This document shows, in pieces, positions 1 through 7,511 of a DNA stretch of 64,000 nucleotides. The position numbers and the translations under genes were made by a program. The stretch is taken from positions 1 to 64,000 of the forward strand of contig QGHH01000025.1 of NCBI GenBank assembly GCA_003640645.1. Reading direction: 5' to 3'. A model generated the notes under the pieces. It was not told the origin of the DNA and did not search any database. It saw only the letters and a program-made list of their open reading frames with translations. Position 1 is the stretch's first letter; the number at the start of each line of letters is the position of its first letter. This DNA is from Fredinandcohnia aciditolerans. Lineage in GTDB: Bacteria > Bacillota > Bacilli > Bacillales > Bacillaceae_L.

Positions 1-111
1 ACAATCACAAACGAATGAAGGCAAAATTAAAAGACCTGAGTCCGGTAGAATATCGAACTCAAGTCTTAAAAGTTGCGTAAAATATTTGTCTAACTTTTTT
101 GGGTCAGTTCA
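1..111 (+). mobile_element. Right end of an IS3-family insertion sequence (truncated by the window edge)
   Basis: The first 80 bases encode the last residues of an IS3-type transposase. They are followed at 87-111 by a likely terminal repeat that reads TGTCTAACTTTTTT then GGGTCAGTTCA. It ends in CA, as expected for the TG...CA termini of this family. The left end and most of the transposase lie outside the window, so completeness and any target duplication cannot be judged. The exact right boundary at 111 is inferred from the CA end. Confidence 0.7.
3..80 (+). CDS. IS3-family transposase OrfB, C-terminal fragment (5' partial)
   Basis: The frame starting at base 3 is open to a TAA at 78-80 and ends with KLKDLSPVEYRTQVLKVA. 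The LSPVEYR motif close to the stop is the hallmark C-terminus of OrfB integrase (DDE, rve-type) proteins of the IS3/IS150 group. Only 25 residues are visible, so whether the element is intact cannot be told. The stop lies just upstream of the putative terminal inverted repeat, the usual arrangement for these elements. Confidence 0.75.
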   Translation, partial: NHKRMKAKLKDLSPVEYRTQVLKVA

Positions 112-125
112 TCATCGCATCCTTT

Positions 126-1259
126 TTATTTGATTAACATCTTCAAACCTTTTTCAATTTCTTGTAGAACTTGTTCGTCCGTCTCTTTCTTACTTGCATT
201 TTTCAAGATTTCAATGGCACTTTCGTCGCCTATTTTGCCTAAAGCCCATGCTGCAGTACCACGCAGTACTGGTCTTGGGTCATCCTTTAGGACTTTTGTT
301 AATTCAGGAATCGCACTAGTATCCTTGAAGTGGCTAAGTGCAATTATCGCATTTCGTTGGATTGGTTTTTTCCCTCTCCAAGACCCCGACAGTGAACCGA
401 ATGTTTCCTTAAAATCACGATTACTAATTGATAAAATCGGTTTTAGCAATGGCTTAACAACCTCGGGCTCCGGTTTCATTTCCTCGTGAAAATGAAAATC
501 AATTCCTTTATTTTTCGGGCAAGCTGTCTGACAGGAATCACAGCCATACAGTCGATTTCCAATTTTGGTACGAAACTCGTCCGGTAAAAAGTCTTTAGTT
601 TGCGTTAAGAAGCTAACACATTTTTGTGCATTGATTTGTCCACCCTTCACCAAAGCACCGGTTGGACAAGCATCAAGACATGCTCGACATGAACCACATT
701 GATCCTCAATTGGCGAATCAGGTACGAAAGGGATATTCGTAACCATTTCCCCTAAGTATACATACGATCCGAATTCTGGTGTAATAATGGCACAGTTTTT
801 TCCACTCCAACCGATACCTGCTCTTTCAGCTACAGCACGATCCGATAATTCACCTGTATCAACCATTGATTGAAGTTTAGCATCAGGTAACTTTTCTATG
901 ATAAACGCCTCAAGTTTTTGTAGCCTGTCGCGTAATATATGGTGGTAATCCTCCCCCCAAGAGGCACGTGCAAACAAACCTCGACGTTCGTTTCGTGTAC
1001 TCCTTGGTGCATCCTTTAACTTTGATGGATAAGCAAGTGCTATTGCAATAATAGACTTCGCACCAGGTAAAAGGAGCTCTGGATTTGTTCTTTTTTCAAT
1101 ATCTTTTGGTTCAAATCCCGATTGATAGCCTAATTCCTGTTGCCGTAATAATCTTGATTTTAATTCTTCAAATGGCGATGCACTCGCAAAGCCAATTTTA
1201 TCAATTCCAATCGTTTTACTATAATCAATGATTTCTTGTTGAAGTTGTATTGTGTCCAA
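126..1259 (-). CDS. queG: Epoxyqueuosine reductase QueG
   Basis: This cobalamin-dependent iron-sulfur enzyme reduces epoxyqueuosine to queuosine in tRNA wobble position 34, the last step of queuosine synthesis. The 377-residue length is normal. Two ferredoxin-like clusters are visible: C188xxC191xxC194xxxC198 and the C240xxC243xxxC247P set. The conserved block VDTGELSDRAVAERAGIGW lies near residue 133. Residues from about 300 to 370 form HEAT/PBS-lyase repeats, as in the long form of QueG. The start is TTG at 1259, chosen because a GGGAGG ribosome binding site sits about 8 nt upstream. The gene ends only 15 bp from the IS3 element, so the insertion lies directly downstream and any native terminator there has been displaced. 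Confidence 0.95.
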   Translation of the reverse strand: MDTIQLQQEIIDYSKTIGIDKIGFASASPFEELKSRLLRQQELGYQSGFEPKDIEKRTNPELLLPGAKSIIAIALAYPSKLKDAPRSTRNERRGLFARASWGEDYHHILRDRLQKLEAFIIEKLPDAKLQSMVDTGELSDRAVAERAGIGWSGKNCAIITPEFGSYVYLGEMVTNIPFVPDSPIEDQCGSCRACLDACPTGALVKGGQINAQKCVSFLTQTKDFLPDEFRTKIGNRLYGCDSCQTACPKNKGIDFHFHEEMKPEPEVVKPLLKPILSISNRDFKETFGSLSGSWRGKKPIQRNAIIALSHFKDTSAIPELTKVLKDDPRPVLRGTAAWALGKIGDESAIEILKNASKKETDEQVLQEIEKGLKMLIK

Positions 1260-1356
1260 GTCTTGGAACCTCCCTTCTTAGGACTTATAAGGCGTTCTAT
1301 TTATCGAATTACTAGGATTTATGGTACACTATTTACAATAATTTTTGGAGGGATAA

Positions 1357-2025
1357 ATGATGGAAATTAAGATTTCGCCACATTTAAAGGAACTTGTTCC
1401 TAATTTTAAAGTAGGAATTATACAATACGATCATATCGAAATTGGCGATTCTCCACAAATGATTCGTGGCAGATTACAGACCTTTCAAGAATCGCTTTTT
1501 TTTGATTTAGAAGACAAGCATGTTACAGATTTTTCAGGAATCGCTGAGTGGAGAGAGATTTTTAAGCAAGTTGGTACAGATCCGAATCGATATCGTCCGT
1601 CTGTTGAGGCAATCTATCGTCGGATACAAAAGCAAAACTATTTGAACTCAATACACTCCGCAGCGGACTTAAACAATTTCTTTTCGATGCAGTATGAAAT
1701 ACCAATAGGGATTTATGATACAAATAAAATTAACGGAGATATTGAAATCCGTGTGGGACAACTAGGTGATGAGTATTTAGGGATTAACGGGAGAAACATT
1801 TCGATGAAGGATAAAATTTTATCCAGTGATGAGACAGGAGCCTTTGGAAGCCCTTATGTCGATTCCGAGAGAACCGCTGTAACAACTGAAACCAAACATG
1901 CCATTCAAATTGTGTATTTGAAGCCATCTTTACAAAATGAAAGCTGTGAAAAACTACTGACTTCTCTTGGTGCGATGTTCACACAAGTACATGGTGGGTC
2001 CGCTAAATCCTTTTTAGTTCTGTAA
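1357..2025 (+). CDS. B3/B4 tRNA-binding-domain protein
   Basis: The 222-residue cytoplasmic protein resembles the stand-alone B3/B4 domain family (COG3382), related to the editing domain of the phenylalanyl-tRNA synthetase beta chain. Family features are the central SVEAIYRRI stretch, the IGIYD segment and the SPYVDSERTAVT block. Freestanding members may act on mischarged aminoacyl-tRNA, but no activity can be read from the sequence. The start has a GGAGGG site 6-7 nt upstream; a second ATG follows immediately. It is divergent from queG, and a shared 97-bp gap carries both promoters. No domain is missing. Confidence 0.8.
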   Translation: MMEIKISPHLKELVPNFKVGIIQYDHIEIGDSPQMIRGRLQTFQESLFFDLEDKHVTDFSGIAEWREIFKQVGTDPNRYRPSVEAIYRRIQKQNYLNSIHSAADLNNFFSMQYEIPIGIYDTNKINGDIEIRVGQLGDEYLGINGRNISMKDKILSSDETGAFGSPYVDSERTAVTTETKHAIQIVYLKPSLQNESCEKLLTSLGAMFTQVHGGSAKSFLVL

Positions 2026-2035
2026 AATCATTATA

Positions 2036-2086
2036 AAATAAAAAAACGCAACACCTCGTTTATCTAAGAAACGAAACACTGCGTTA
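2036..2086 (-). terminator. Intrinsic terminator for tRNA-Gly
   Basis: Read on the minus strand, AACGCA pairs with TGCGTT and CGTTT with AAACG around a short loop. A T-rich run GTTTTTTTATTTT follows. It lies directly downstream of the tRNA and may also act on the convergent B3/B4 gene. Confidence 0.8.
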
Positions 2087-2094
2087 TATATGTA

Positions 2095-2168
2095 TGGAGC
2101 GGGTGATGAGAATCGAACTCACGACATCAGCTTGGAAGGCTGAGGTTTTACCATTAAACTACACCCGC
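2095..2168 (-). tRNA. tRNA-Gly (anticodon UCC)
   Basis: The 74-nt minus-strand sequence folds as a cloverleaf. The acceptor stem is GCGGGTG/CACCCGC, the D arm holds AATGGTAAAAC, the anticodon loop is CTTCCAA with anticodon TCC, and the T arm is TGAGTTCGATTCTCA. The discriminator and CCA end are genome-encoded (TCCA). It stands alone rather than in a cluster and is followed by a good terminator. Confidence 0.96.
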
Positions 2169-2298
2169 ACATAGATATTAATTATATGAAGTTTTCAGTA
2201 CGACTTTCGGGCCTTACATGCCTCTTCCTCTGCAAGAATATTCAAGATGTAAATGCGTCGAGGCAACTCGCAGCAAGTACATTGAAGCTTTGCTCGTG

Positions 2299-2328
2299 GC
2301 TGAGGTTTTACCATTAAACTACACCCGC
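2299..2328 (-). repeat. Duplicated 5' half of tRNA-Gly(UCC)
   Basis: These 30 bases repeat exactly the first 30 nt of the tRNA-Gly at 2095-2168 (acceptor 5' strand, D arm and start of the anticodon stem). Then the match stops. The copy lies 130 bp upstream of the intact tRNA in the direction of its transcription. Flanking sequence is also loosely duplicated (CCGCA...TATATGAAGTT and CCGCA...TGTATGAAGTT). It cannot make a functional tRNA. It looks like a scar of partial duplication or of an excised or integrated element. Confidence 0.85.
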
Positions 2329-2701
2329 ATATAAAATTTGTATGAAGTTCATTAATTAATTATGTGATTATTATAACAAGTTTGTAAATGAAGTGCAATA
2401 GGTTTTGTAACTTTTTGTCGAAGTTTTTTTATCGGCTGACTACTTGATTTATTATACACACCTCATTATTATTTTGCAATAGTAATATTAAAAATATATT
2501 CACGTTACTTACAGAAATAATACAAAACATCAACAAATTAACCTTTATCAATATAATAATCTCTCTAAGTGACTGCCTGATTTCTTCATGGCAGCCCTTT
2601 TTCTTTTCATAAATTTGTTTTGACTTTATAGATTATTAGGAGTAGATTCATATATATATTCAAATAATCAGATATTCTATTATTCAGAAGGAAGGATAAA
2701 A
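2329..2701. other. AT-rich intergenic region upstream of the SulP gene
   Basis: I see no credible coding sequence here. A hairpin with CTGCC at 2573-2577 and GGCAG at 2590-2594, followed by CCCTTTTTC, looks like a plus-strand terminator or leader attenuator about 95 bp before the SulP start. Three ATTCA words precede the SulP ribosome binding site (GAAGGAAGG) and could belong to an ArsR-family operator, but no clean dyad is present. Confidence 0.45.
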
Positions 2702-4459
2702 ATGCTACATAAGTGGGCTTTTTCAAGGAGATTTAAAGGGTATTCGGTTCATTCTTTTCAAAAGGATCTTATTTCTGGCGTCGTTGTTGGGATTATAGCA
2801 ATTCCTCTTGGAATGGCTTTCGCGATTGCTTCAGGCGTCAAACCAGAATATGGGATTTACACGACCATCATCGCGGGTATTCTTATTTCACTCTTTGGAG
2901 GCTCCAAATACCAAATCGGAGGACCGACTGGTGCTTTTATTCCGATTCTATTTGGGATTGTTGCAACTTATGGATTTGAAAATTTATTAATTGCTGGTTT
3001 TATGGCTGGTGTTCTTCTATTCTTAATGGGGCTTTTTAAACTTGGGTCTTTAATCAAATTTATTCCACGACCTGTTACCATTGGGTTTACATCAGGAATT
3101 GCAATTATTATTTTTGTTGGGCAGGTACCAAATTTTCTTGGCCTTGATAAGATTGAGAAACATGAACTATTTTTAGATAATATGAGAGAGATTATTTTTC
3201 ATATTCGTGAGATTAATATTTATAGCATTCTAACGGCTACGATTTGTTTAGTTGTACTGTTGTTAACTCCAAAGTTCTTTCCGAAAGTACCTGGTTCATT
3301 AATCGCTTTGCTTATTTCTACTGGTATCGCGACTATTTTTTACCCAACTCAAGTTGCTACGATTGGGTCAACATTTGGGGATATTCCTAGCAAACTACCA
3401 AGCTTTCAATTTCCTGAGATCACTTTTGAACGAATTAAACAGTTGATTCAGCCCGCATTTGTGATTGCCATGTTAGGGGCAATTGAATCTCTTCTTTCTG
3501 CTGTTGTTGCAGACGGTATGACAAATAGTAAACATAATAGTAATCGTGAATTAGTTGGACAGGGAATTGCTAATATGGTTACCCCTTTATTTGGTGGGAT
3601 TCCAGCAACTGGTGCCATTGCAAGAACGGCAACCAACATAAAAACAGGTGCTGTTTCACCATTTTCAGGTGTTATACATGGTGTCGTTGTTTTGCTTGTC
3701 TTACTTTTATTTGCACCGTATGCTTCAAAAATTCCTTTAGCAAGTATGGCCCCAATTATTATGCTTGTTGCTTGGAACATGAGTGAACGCCGTGTTTTTT
3801 ATCATGTGTTACAAACAAAAACGGAAGATTCTCTTGTACTTGTTGTCACCTTTCTACTTACCGTCTTTATGAATCTAACTGTTGCGGTGGAGGTTGGCCT
3901 CATTTTAGCAGTTGTACTTTTTACTAAGCGAATGAGTGATATAATAGTAACGGAAAAAGCTTTACCAAACCCAGAATCTAAACATGAAAAAGTAGATAGT
4001 CGTGTTGTGACTGATTCTCATGATTGTCCGCAAATAAGTATTTATAATGTGGAAGGGCCTCTGTTTTTCGGGGCTGCTCAGGCTTTTGAACAACAGATTA
4101 TGAATTCAATTAATTACAAACCAAAGGTTCTTCTCCTACGTTTAAGTAGGGTACCTTTCATGGATACAACAGGAGAAGGGCGATTAGCTAGTATTGTTCA
4201 GGACTTTTCAAAGCAAGGTATTGTTTTAATTTCAGGGATCAAACCACAACCAAAAAGCGTTCTTCATAAAACGGGGTTATATGATGTAATCGGTGAGGAA
4301 AACTTTTTTGAACATACAGGTGATGCCATTGATTATGCCCTTACCCAGATTAACAACAATAAATGTTTGGGTTGCAGACACTTTGCTTTTAAAGAATGTC
4401 AGGCTCTCTCCGGAGTCCAGGAAAAAGTAGTAAAAAACAGAGGTATTTCTATGAGTTAA
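2702..4459 (+). CDS. SulP-family anion transporter with STAS domain
   Basis: A 585-residue membrane protein of the SLC26/SulP family, probably importing sulfate or another small anion (bicarbonate is possible). The N-terminal half carries the family signature around residues 25-85 (GVVVGIIAIPLGMAFAIASG, then GGSKYQIGGPTGAF), followed by about ten more membrane segments. A STAS domain follows from about residue 440 to 550 (FMDTTGEG motif region). After it comes an unusual Cys-rich tail, CLGCRHFAFKEC, near residues 556-567. An ArsR-family regulator follows 21 bp downstream, so the pair is probably co-transcribed and regulated by metal, redox or reactive sulfur. The tail could be a thiol or metal site; this is inference. 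Confidence 0.88.
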   Translation: MLHKWAFSRRFKGYSVHSFQKDLISGVVVGIIAIPLGMAFAIASGVKPEYGIYTTIIAGILISLFGGSKYQIGGPTGAFIPILFGIVATYGFENLLIAGFMAGVLLFLMGLFKLGSLIKFIPRPVTIGFTSGIAIIIFVGQVPNFLGLDKIEKHELFLDNMREIIFHIREINIYSILTATICLVVLLLTPKFFPKVPGSLIALLISTGIATIFYPTQVATIGSTFGDIPSKLPSFQFPEITFERIKQLIQPAFVIAMLGAIESLLSAVVADGMTNSKHNSNRELVGQGIANMVTPLFGGIPATGAIARTATNIKTGAVSPFSGVIHGVVVLLVLLLFAPYASKIPLASMAPIIMLVAWNMSERRVFYHVLQTKTEDSLVLVVTFLLTVFMNLTVAVEVGLILAVVLFTKRMSDIIVTEKALPNPESKHEKVDSRVVTDSHDCPQISIYNVEGPLFFGAAQAFEQQIMNSINYKPKVLLLRLSRVPFMDTTGEGRLASIVQDFSKQGIVLISGIKPQPKSVLHKTGLYDVIGEENFFEHTGDAIDYALTQINNNKCLGCRHFAFKECQALSGVQEKVVKNRGISMS

Positions 4460-4480
4460 TGTAGAAAGTGAGGTAAGGTA

Positions 4481-4813
4481 GTGAATTTAGAAATGCAACA
4501 ATTCAAGGCTGACTTTTTTAAAGCTCTCGCACATCCATTGAGGATTCGTATCCTAGAGCTCCTTGCTGAGGGGGATAAAAATGTGAATGAAATTCAAACC
4601 CTTATTGGAAGTGAAGGGTCAGCCGTGTCCCAGCAATTAACTGTACTCCGTGCTAAAAATATTGTCTATGGAACGAAAGACGGTAATCGTGTCATATACT
4701 CACTAAGAGACCCAATGATTGTCGAACTTCTCTCGGTGGCAAAACAAATTTTTAATAATCATCTTGTAAATACCATTTCCCTACTTGATAAAATCGGGGA
4801 AAATGAAAACTAA
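4481..4813 (+). CDS. ArsR/SmtB-family transcriptional regulator
   Basis: A 110-residue winged-helix repressor. Residues 5-90 have the ArsR pattern FKALAHPLRIRILELLAEGD, followed by the recognition region SAVSQQLTVLRAKNIV. The protein has no cysteine at all, so it lacks the CxC metal site of arsenic/cadmium sensors and the cysteine pair of sulfur sensors such as BigR or SqrR. Its inducer is therefore unclear. The start is GTG at 4481 after GAGGTAAGG. It sits 21 bp downstream of the SulP gene and is followed by a strong terminator, which makes a two-gene operon likely. Confidence 0.88.
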   Translation: MNLEMQQFKADFFKALAHPLRIRILELLAEGDKNVNEIQTLIGSEGSAVSQQLTVLRAKNIVYGTKDGNRVIYSLRDPMIVELLSVAKQIFNNHLVNTISLLDKIGENEN

Positions 4814-4816
4814 TAG

Positions 4817-4855
4817 AAAACGGCTAAAATGATTGAAACCATTTTAGCCGTTTTA
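4817..4855 (+). terminator. Strong intrinsic terminator after the ArsR gene
   Basis: Perfect 15-bp arms AAAACGGCTAAAATG (4817-4831) and CATTTTAGCCGTTTT (4840-4854) flank an 8-nt loop, with T- and A-rich ends on both sides. It can work in both directions and also lies at the end of the broken small gene on the minus strand. Confidence 0.9.
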
Positions 4856-5001
4856 TTCGTTTACTTTAAGTGGGAAGCCGAATCCTGAAGCAATGTCATC
4901 ACCATTTCCAGCATATTGCCCTGCAGTGTTATCGTTACTTTTTGCACGATTTTGCATCTTTAGTTCTTCTTTGCAGCTTGGTCATACTTGGAACTAACCA
5001 T
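4853..5001 (-). pseudogene. Frameshifted small gene (about 46 codons), unknown function
   Basis: From an ATG at 5001 that overlaps the stop of the upstream gene (TAATG), the frame reads MVSSKYDQAAKKN and stops. Losing the frame by one base in the AAAGAAGAA stretch restores a plausible reading, EELKMQNRAKSNDNTAG followed by QYAGNGDDIASGFGFPLKVN, ending at 4853. The small, polar, Gly/Asn-rich composition recalls small spore proteins, but I do not recognise a family. It is either a broken gene or a sequence error in a purine run. Confidence 0.5.
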
Positions 5002-5534
5002 TAATTTGGTAAAAATTCCTCACCAAAATTATTGATGATAAATCTTCTTTCTTCAGCTTCATTCATTAAACCATACGCTTTTCCTATCGTTCCGTTTTGG
5101 TAGTCCCAAAAATAATTATGGTCATCATCAGCTCGACTGAAATCACCATTTTTCCATCGTTTAGCAATTTCTAAGAGATCTTCTTTTCTAGAAAAATCGT
5201 TTTTGGAAATGATATCATAAATCTCATTGATGGTATCGGGAATCATCGGTATTGTACCCCATTTATCTTCGGCTTTCACCTTTTGATGGGTCATATAATG
5301 CATCACTTTGATAACTTCATGTTCATCCGGTGTTTGGCTTAATTTTAAATCATATGTGATGCCACCAATTTTCTTAGTCTGCTCTTTAAACTCATCCGCT
5401 TTACTGGATTCCTGCTTTGATAAAGAGACTACTTTCTGATTATCAGCACTGTCGAACACATTAAAAACACTTAACATCAAACCTACTGAAACCGCTATTA
5501 AAAGTAAAAAACCTATTATCCAATATTTCATCAT
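5001..5534 (-). CDS. Membrane-anchored protein, DUF6241-like
   Basis: A 177-residue protein with one N-terminal membrane segment (about residues 5-27) and an extracytoplasmic remainder. The body holds QTPDEHEVIKVMHYMTHQKV and a C-terminal LMNEAEERRFIINNFG helix. This pattern is seen in a Bacillus family I associate with DUF6241 (no known function). There is no lipobox cysteine, so it is a signal anchor rather than a lipoprotein. Its stop overlaps the ATG of the broken small gene. The next genes on the other strand are also broken, so it sits in a decaying patch. The family call is from memory of motifs and is moderate. Confidence 0.55.
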   Translation of the reverse strand: MMKYWIIGFLLLIAVSVGLMLSVFNVFDSADNQKVVSLSKQESSKADEFKEQTKKIGGITYDLKLSQTPDEHEVIKVMHYMTHQKVKAEDKWGTIPMIPDTINEIYDIISKNDFSRKEDLLEIAKRWKNGDFSRADDDHNYFWDYQNGTIGKAYGLMNEAEERRFIINNFGEEFLPN

Positions 5535-5696
5535 TTCCCCCTCTAAAAAACACCATATTCTTACTTTTAAGTATTATGTATCCATTTCTCATATTAGCAT
5601 AAAATAAAAGGTTAAATAGCGTTATTTGCTTTAGTGACGTATTAGAAGGATGAAAATAGATAAAAATACCTATAAACAAGTCGGAGGTTTATTTTA

Positions 5697-6578
5697 TTGA
5701 GTTTGGGATTATGGGCCAATCTAGTATTATTTCTTTTAGGTTTAGCAATTTTAGCAATTGTATATTGGAAAGTTAGGTCGGATCGTCTTTTCATTCTTTA
5801 TTTTACTGTCACTGGTACCACTCTTTTATTTGATTACTTCGTCTATCTTTGGGGAAAAGCTTATGTTTATAAATTAGGTGTGTTAGACAATGATTAGATT
5901 CACATTTAGGTGCAATGGTTAATGGGATTATGCTCCCAGCGTTTGCAGCTTTATTTGTCGTTCTCAGGTGTAGGTGGTATTGGAGCATTCCGTTGGCTCT
6001 ATTTTTCACCTTAATTGAAATCATTTTTACAAGATGGGGAATTTTTGAAACTAATTGGTGGAGCCCCTGGTATACTGTTGCTGGTTTAGTTATTTATTTT
6101 CCTATTGCAAGACTGTGGTGGGTACATTTTTAAAAAAAATGGATTCACTTTGGAACGTTACTTTTATCATTTTATGGTATATTTATTCCCTTACATTTTC
6201 TGCTCCACGCAGTTATTGGCTAAGAACCTACCATATTGAATGGCTGGAGCAAGTACATCGAGGTAGTTCTGTCATAACAACGGTAACGGTGCTTGTTTAA
6301 GTGTAGTTAATGCAAGGAATGGCTGGTATCTTATTATGATTGTTTCATATATTGCTTACGATATAGTGTTGAAAACGTCCGGTGTTTTCAAGGCTAAACA
6401 TACGATTCTAGATTATGCATTAAGCTTTCTCTCCTTCTTCCTCGGATATCTTTTTGTTAGGTATGCAGATCGAAAAATAAAAACCTTAGAAAGGATACCT
6501 AGTCTGGGATTTGTTACAATAGATGAAAAAGGGCTTGGAGGAGAAAAAGTTGGATCAATTTATGAAAAGGGCAGTTAA
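5697..6578 (+). pseudogene. Multi-pass membrane protein, CBO0543-like, broken by several frameshifts
   Basis: Reading pieces in shifting frames recovers one hydrophobic protein. They run from a TTG start at 5697 (MSLGLWANLVLFLLG...) to DSHLGAMVNGIMLPAFAALFV, then LVIYFPIARLWWVHF, then RYFYHFMVYLFPYIF, then ACLSVVNARNGWYLIMIVSY, ending YADRKIKTLERIPSLGFVTI near 6515. Breaks fall near 5893, 6130 (an A run) and 6225-6290. The order and topology resemble the CBO0543-type membrane proteins common in spore-formers. At least three independent lesions argue for real decay rather than one sequencing error. A good ribosome binding site (CGGAGG) still precedes the start. Confidence 0.7.
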
Positions 6579-6999
6579 TCTAGCCTTACAAAATGTAAAT
6601 GAAGGTGGACAGCCTTTTGGTGCAGTTCTGGTATAAGATAATGAGATAGTATCTGAAGGTGTAAATGAGTTGCATAAAGTTCATGATGTCAGCGGACATG
6701 CTGAATTGCTTGCGATTCGTCGTGCACAAGAAAAATTACAAACGAATGACCTTTCTGGTTTTACAATATATGCTAGTGGTGAGCCCTGTCCGATGTGTTT
6801 GACGGCAATATACTTTGCAGGTATTGAAAAAATTTATTTTTGTCAATCAGTTGCTGATGCTGTAGAGGTAGGATTAGGTAAGTCTATGTTTATTTATAAT
6901 GAATTAAAGAAAAAGAGAGAAGAACGCACTCTTCAAATGACACAGATGAAATTATTGGAGGGGCAAGAAAACCCCATGTTACATTGGAAGCAAATTTAA
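6550..6999 (+). pseudogene. Nucleoside/guanine deaminase-like gene with one in-frame stop
   Basis: From a TTG at 6550 (preceded by GGAGGAG) the frame encodes LDQFMKRAVNLALQNVNEGG and then GQPFGAVLV. It meets TAA at 6634-6636 and continues in the same frame to the end. The rest is a full zinc-dependent deaminase: the HAE motif (SGHAELLAIRRA) and PCPMCLTAIYF supply the zinc ligands, and the C-terminus NPMLHWKQI is intact. TAA could come from AAA or CAA by one substitution. The family includes guanine deaminase GuaD. As written it is inactive unless the stop is suppressed or translation restarts downstream. Confidence 0.8.
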
Positions 7000-7010
7000 T
7001 AAATTATAAT

Positions 7011-7050
7011 TATGCCTGTTCCCGTATTATAGCGGCGGACAGGCATATTT
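7011..7050. terminator. Bidirectional intrinsic terminator
   Basis: TATGCCTGT (7011-7019) pairs with ACAGGCATA (7039-7047), with T-rich sequence after it on the plus strand and A/T-rich sequence on the other side. It separates the convergent deaminase pseudogene and the acetyltransferase gene. Confidence 0.75.
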
Positions 7051-7488
7051 TTAAAGTTTTTTAGTTAAACATATAATCCGATTTGCTTCTTGAAATCCAT
7101 TTCTTAAATGAAAATTCAAGCTTATATTATTCTCAAGTTCCACATCGCTTGCAAATTCTTTACACCCTTTACTCTGTGCCCATTTCTCACAAGCAGATAA
7201 AAGCTGTTTCGCAACTCCTATCCTCCTGTATTCTTCTTTTACAAAAATACCTTCAAGATACCCAACCGGGCTACTTTCAGTTCCCTCAACGTAATCCATT
7301 CGTAATTGACATTGAGCAAAGCCTATTGCTACTTTCTCTGACTTAGCTAAAAAAATGATCGCCTTTTCGTCAAGAATTAGCTCAGAAAACTCACTAGTTA
7401 GTTCATTTTCTACATTATCTGGCCATAACCGTAATGCAAGTTTCGTAATTGATTTTACATCATTTTCAGTAGCCTTTACTATTTCCAT
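7051..7488 (-). CDS. GNAT acetyltransferase resembling aminoglycoside 6'-N-acetyltransferases
   Basis: A 145-residue single-domain GNAT protein. The acetyl-CoA site is EYRRIGVAKQLLSACEKWA near residues 87-105. The blocks DYVEGTESSPVGYLEGIFV, SKGCKEFASDVELENN and HLRNGFQEANRII follow the pattern of chromosomal AAC(6')-I enzymes such as the Salmonella AAC(6')-Iy type: SSPV.FLEGIFV, GC.E.ASD, and GF.E..R.I at the end. Length also matches. It may acetylate aminoglycosides weakly or act on another amine; substrate is not readable from sequence. There is no mobile element next to it, so it looks like a resident gene. Confidence 0.75.
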   Translation of the reverse strand: MEIVKATENDVKSITKLALRLWPDNVENELTSEFSELILDEKAIIFLAKSEKVAIGFAQCQLRMDYVEGTESSPVGYLEGIFVKEEYRRIGVAKQLLSACEKWAQSKGCKEFASDVELENNISLNFHLRNGFQEANRIICLTKKL

Positions 7489-7511
7489 AAATTCCTCCTA
7501 AATTTTTTTTG

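Noticed and set aside
130-489. 119-residue plus-strand frame opposite queG
   Set aside because: It is antisense to the QueG iron-sulfur/HEAT coding region, which is intact, so it is a shadow frame.
5461-6024. Minus-strand frames of 70-72 residues at 5461-5679 and 5809-6024
   Set aside because: They are antisense to the start of the DUF6241-like gene's region and the broken CBO0543-like gene, have no ribosome binding site, and show no family motif.
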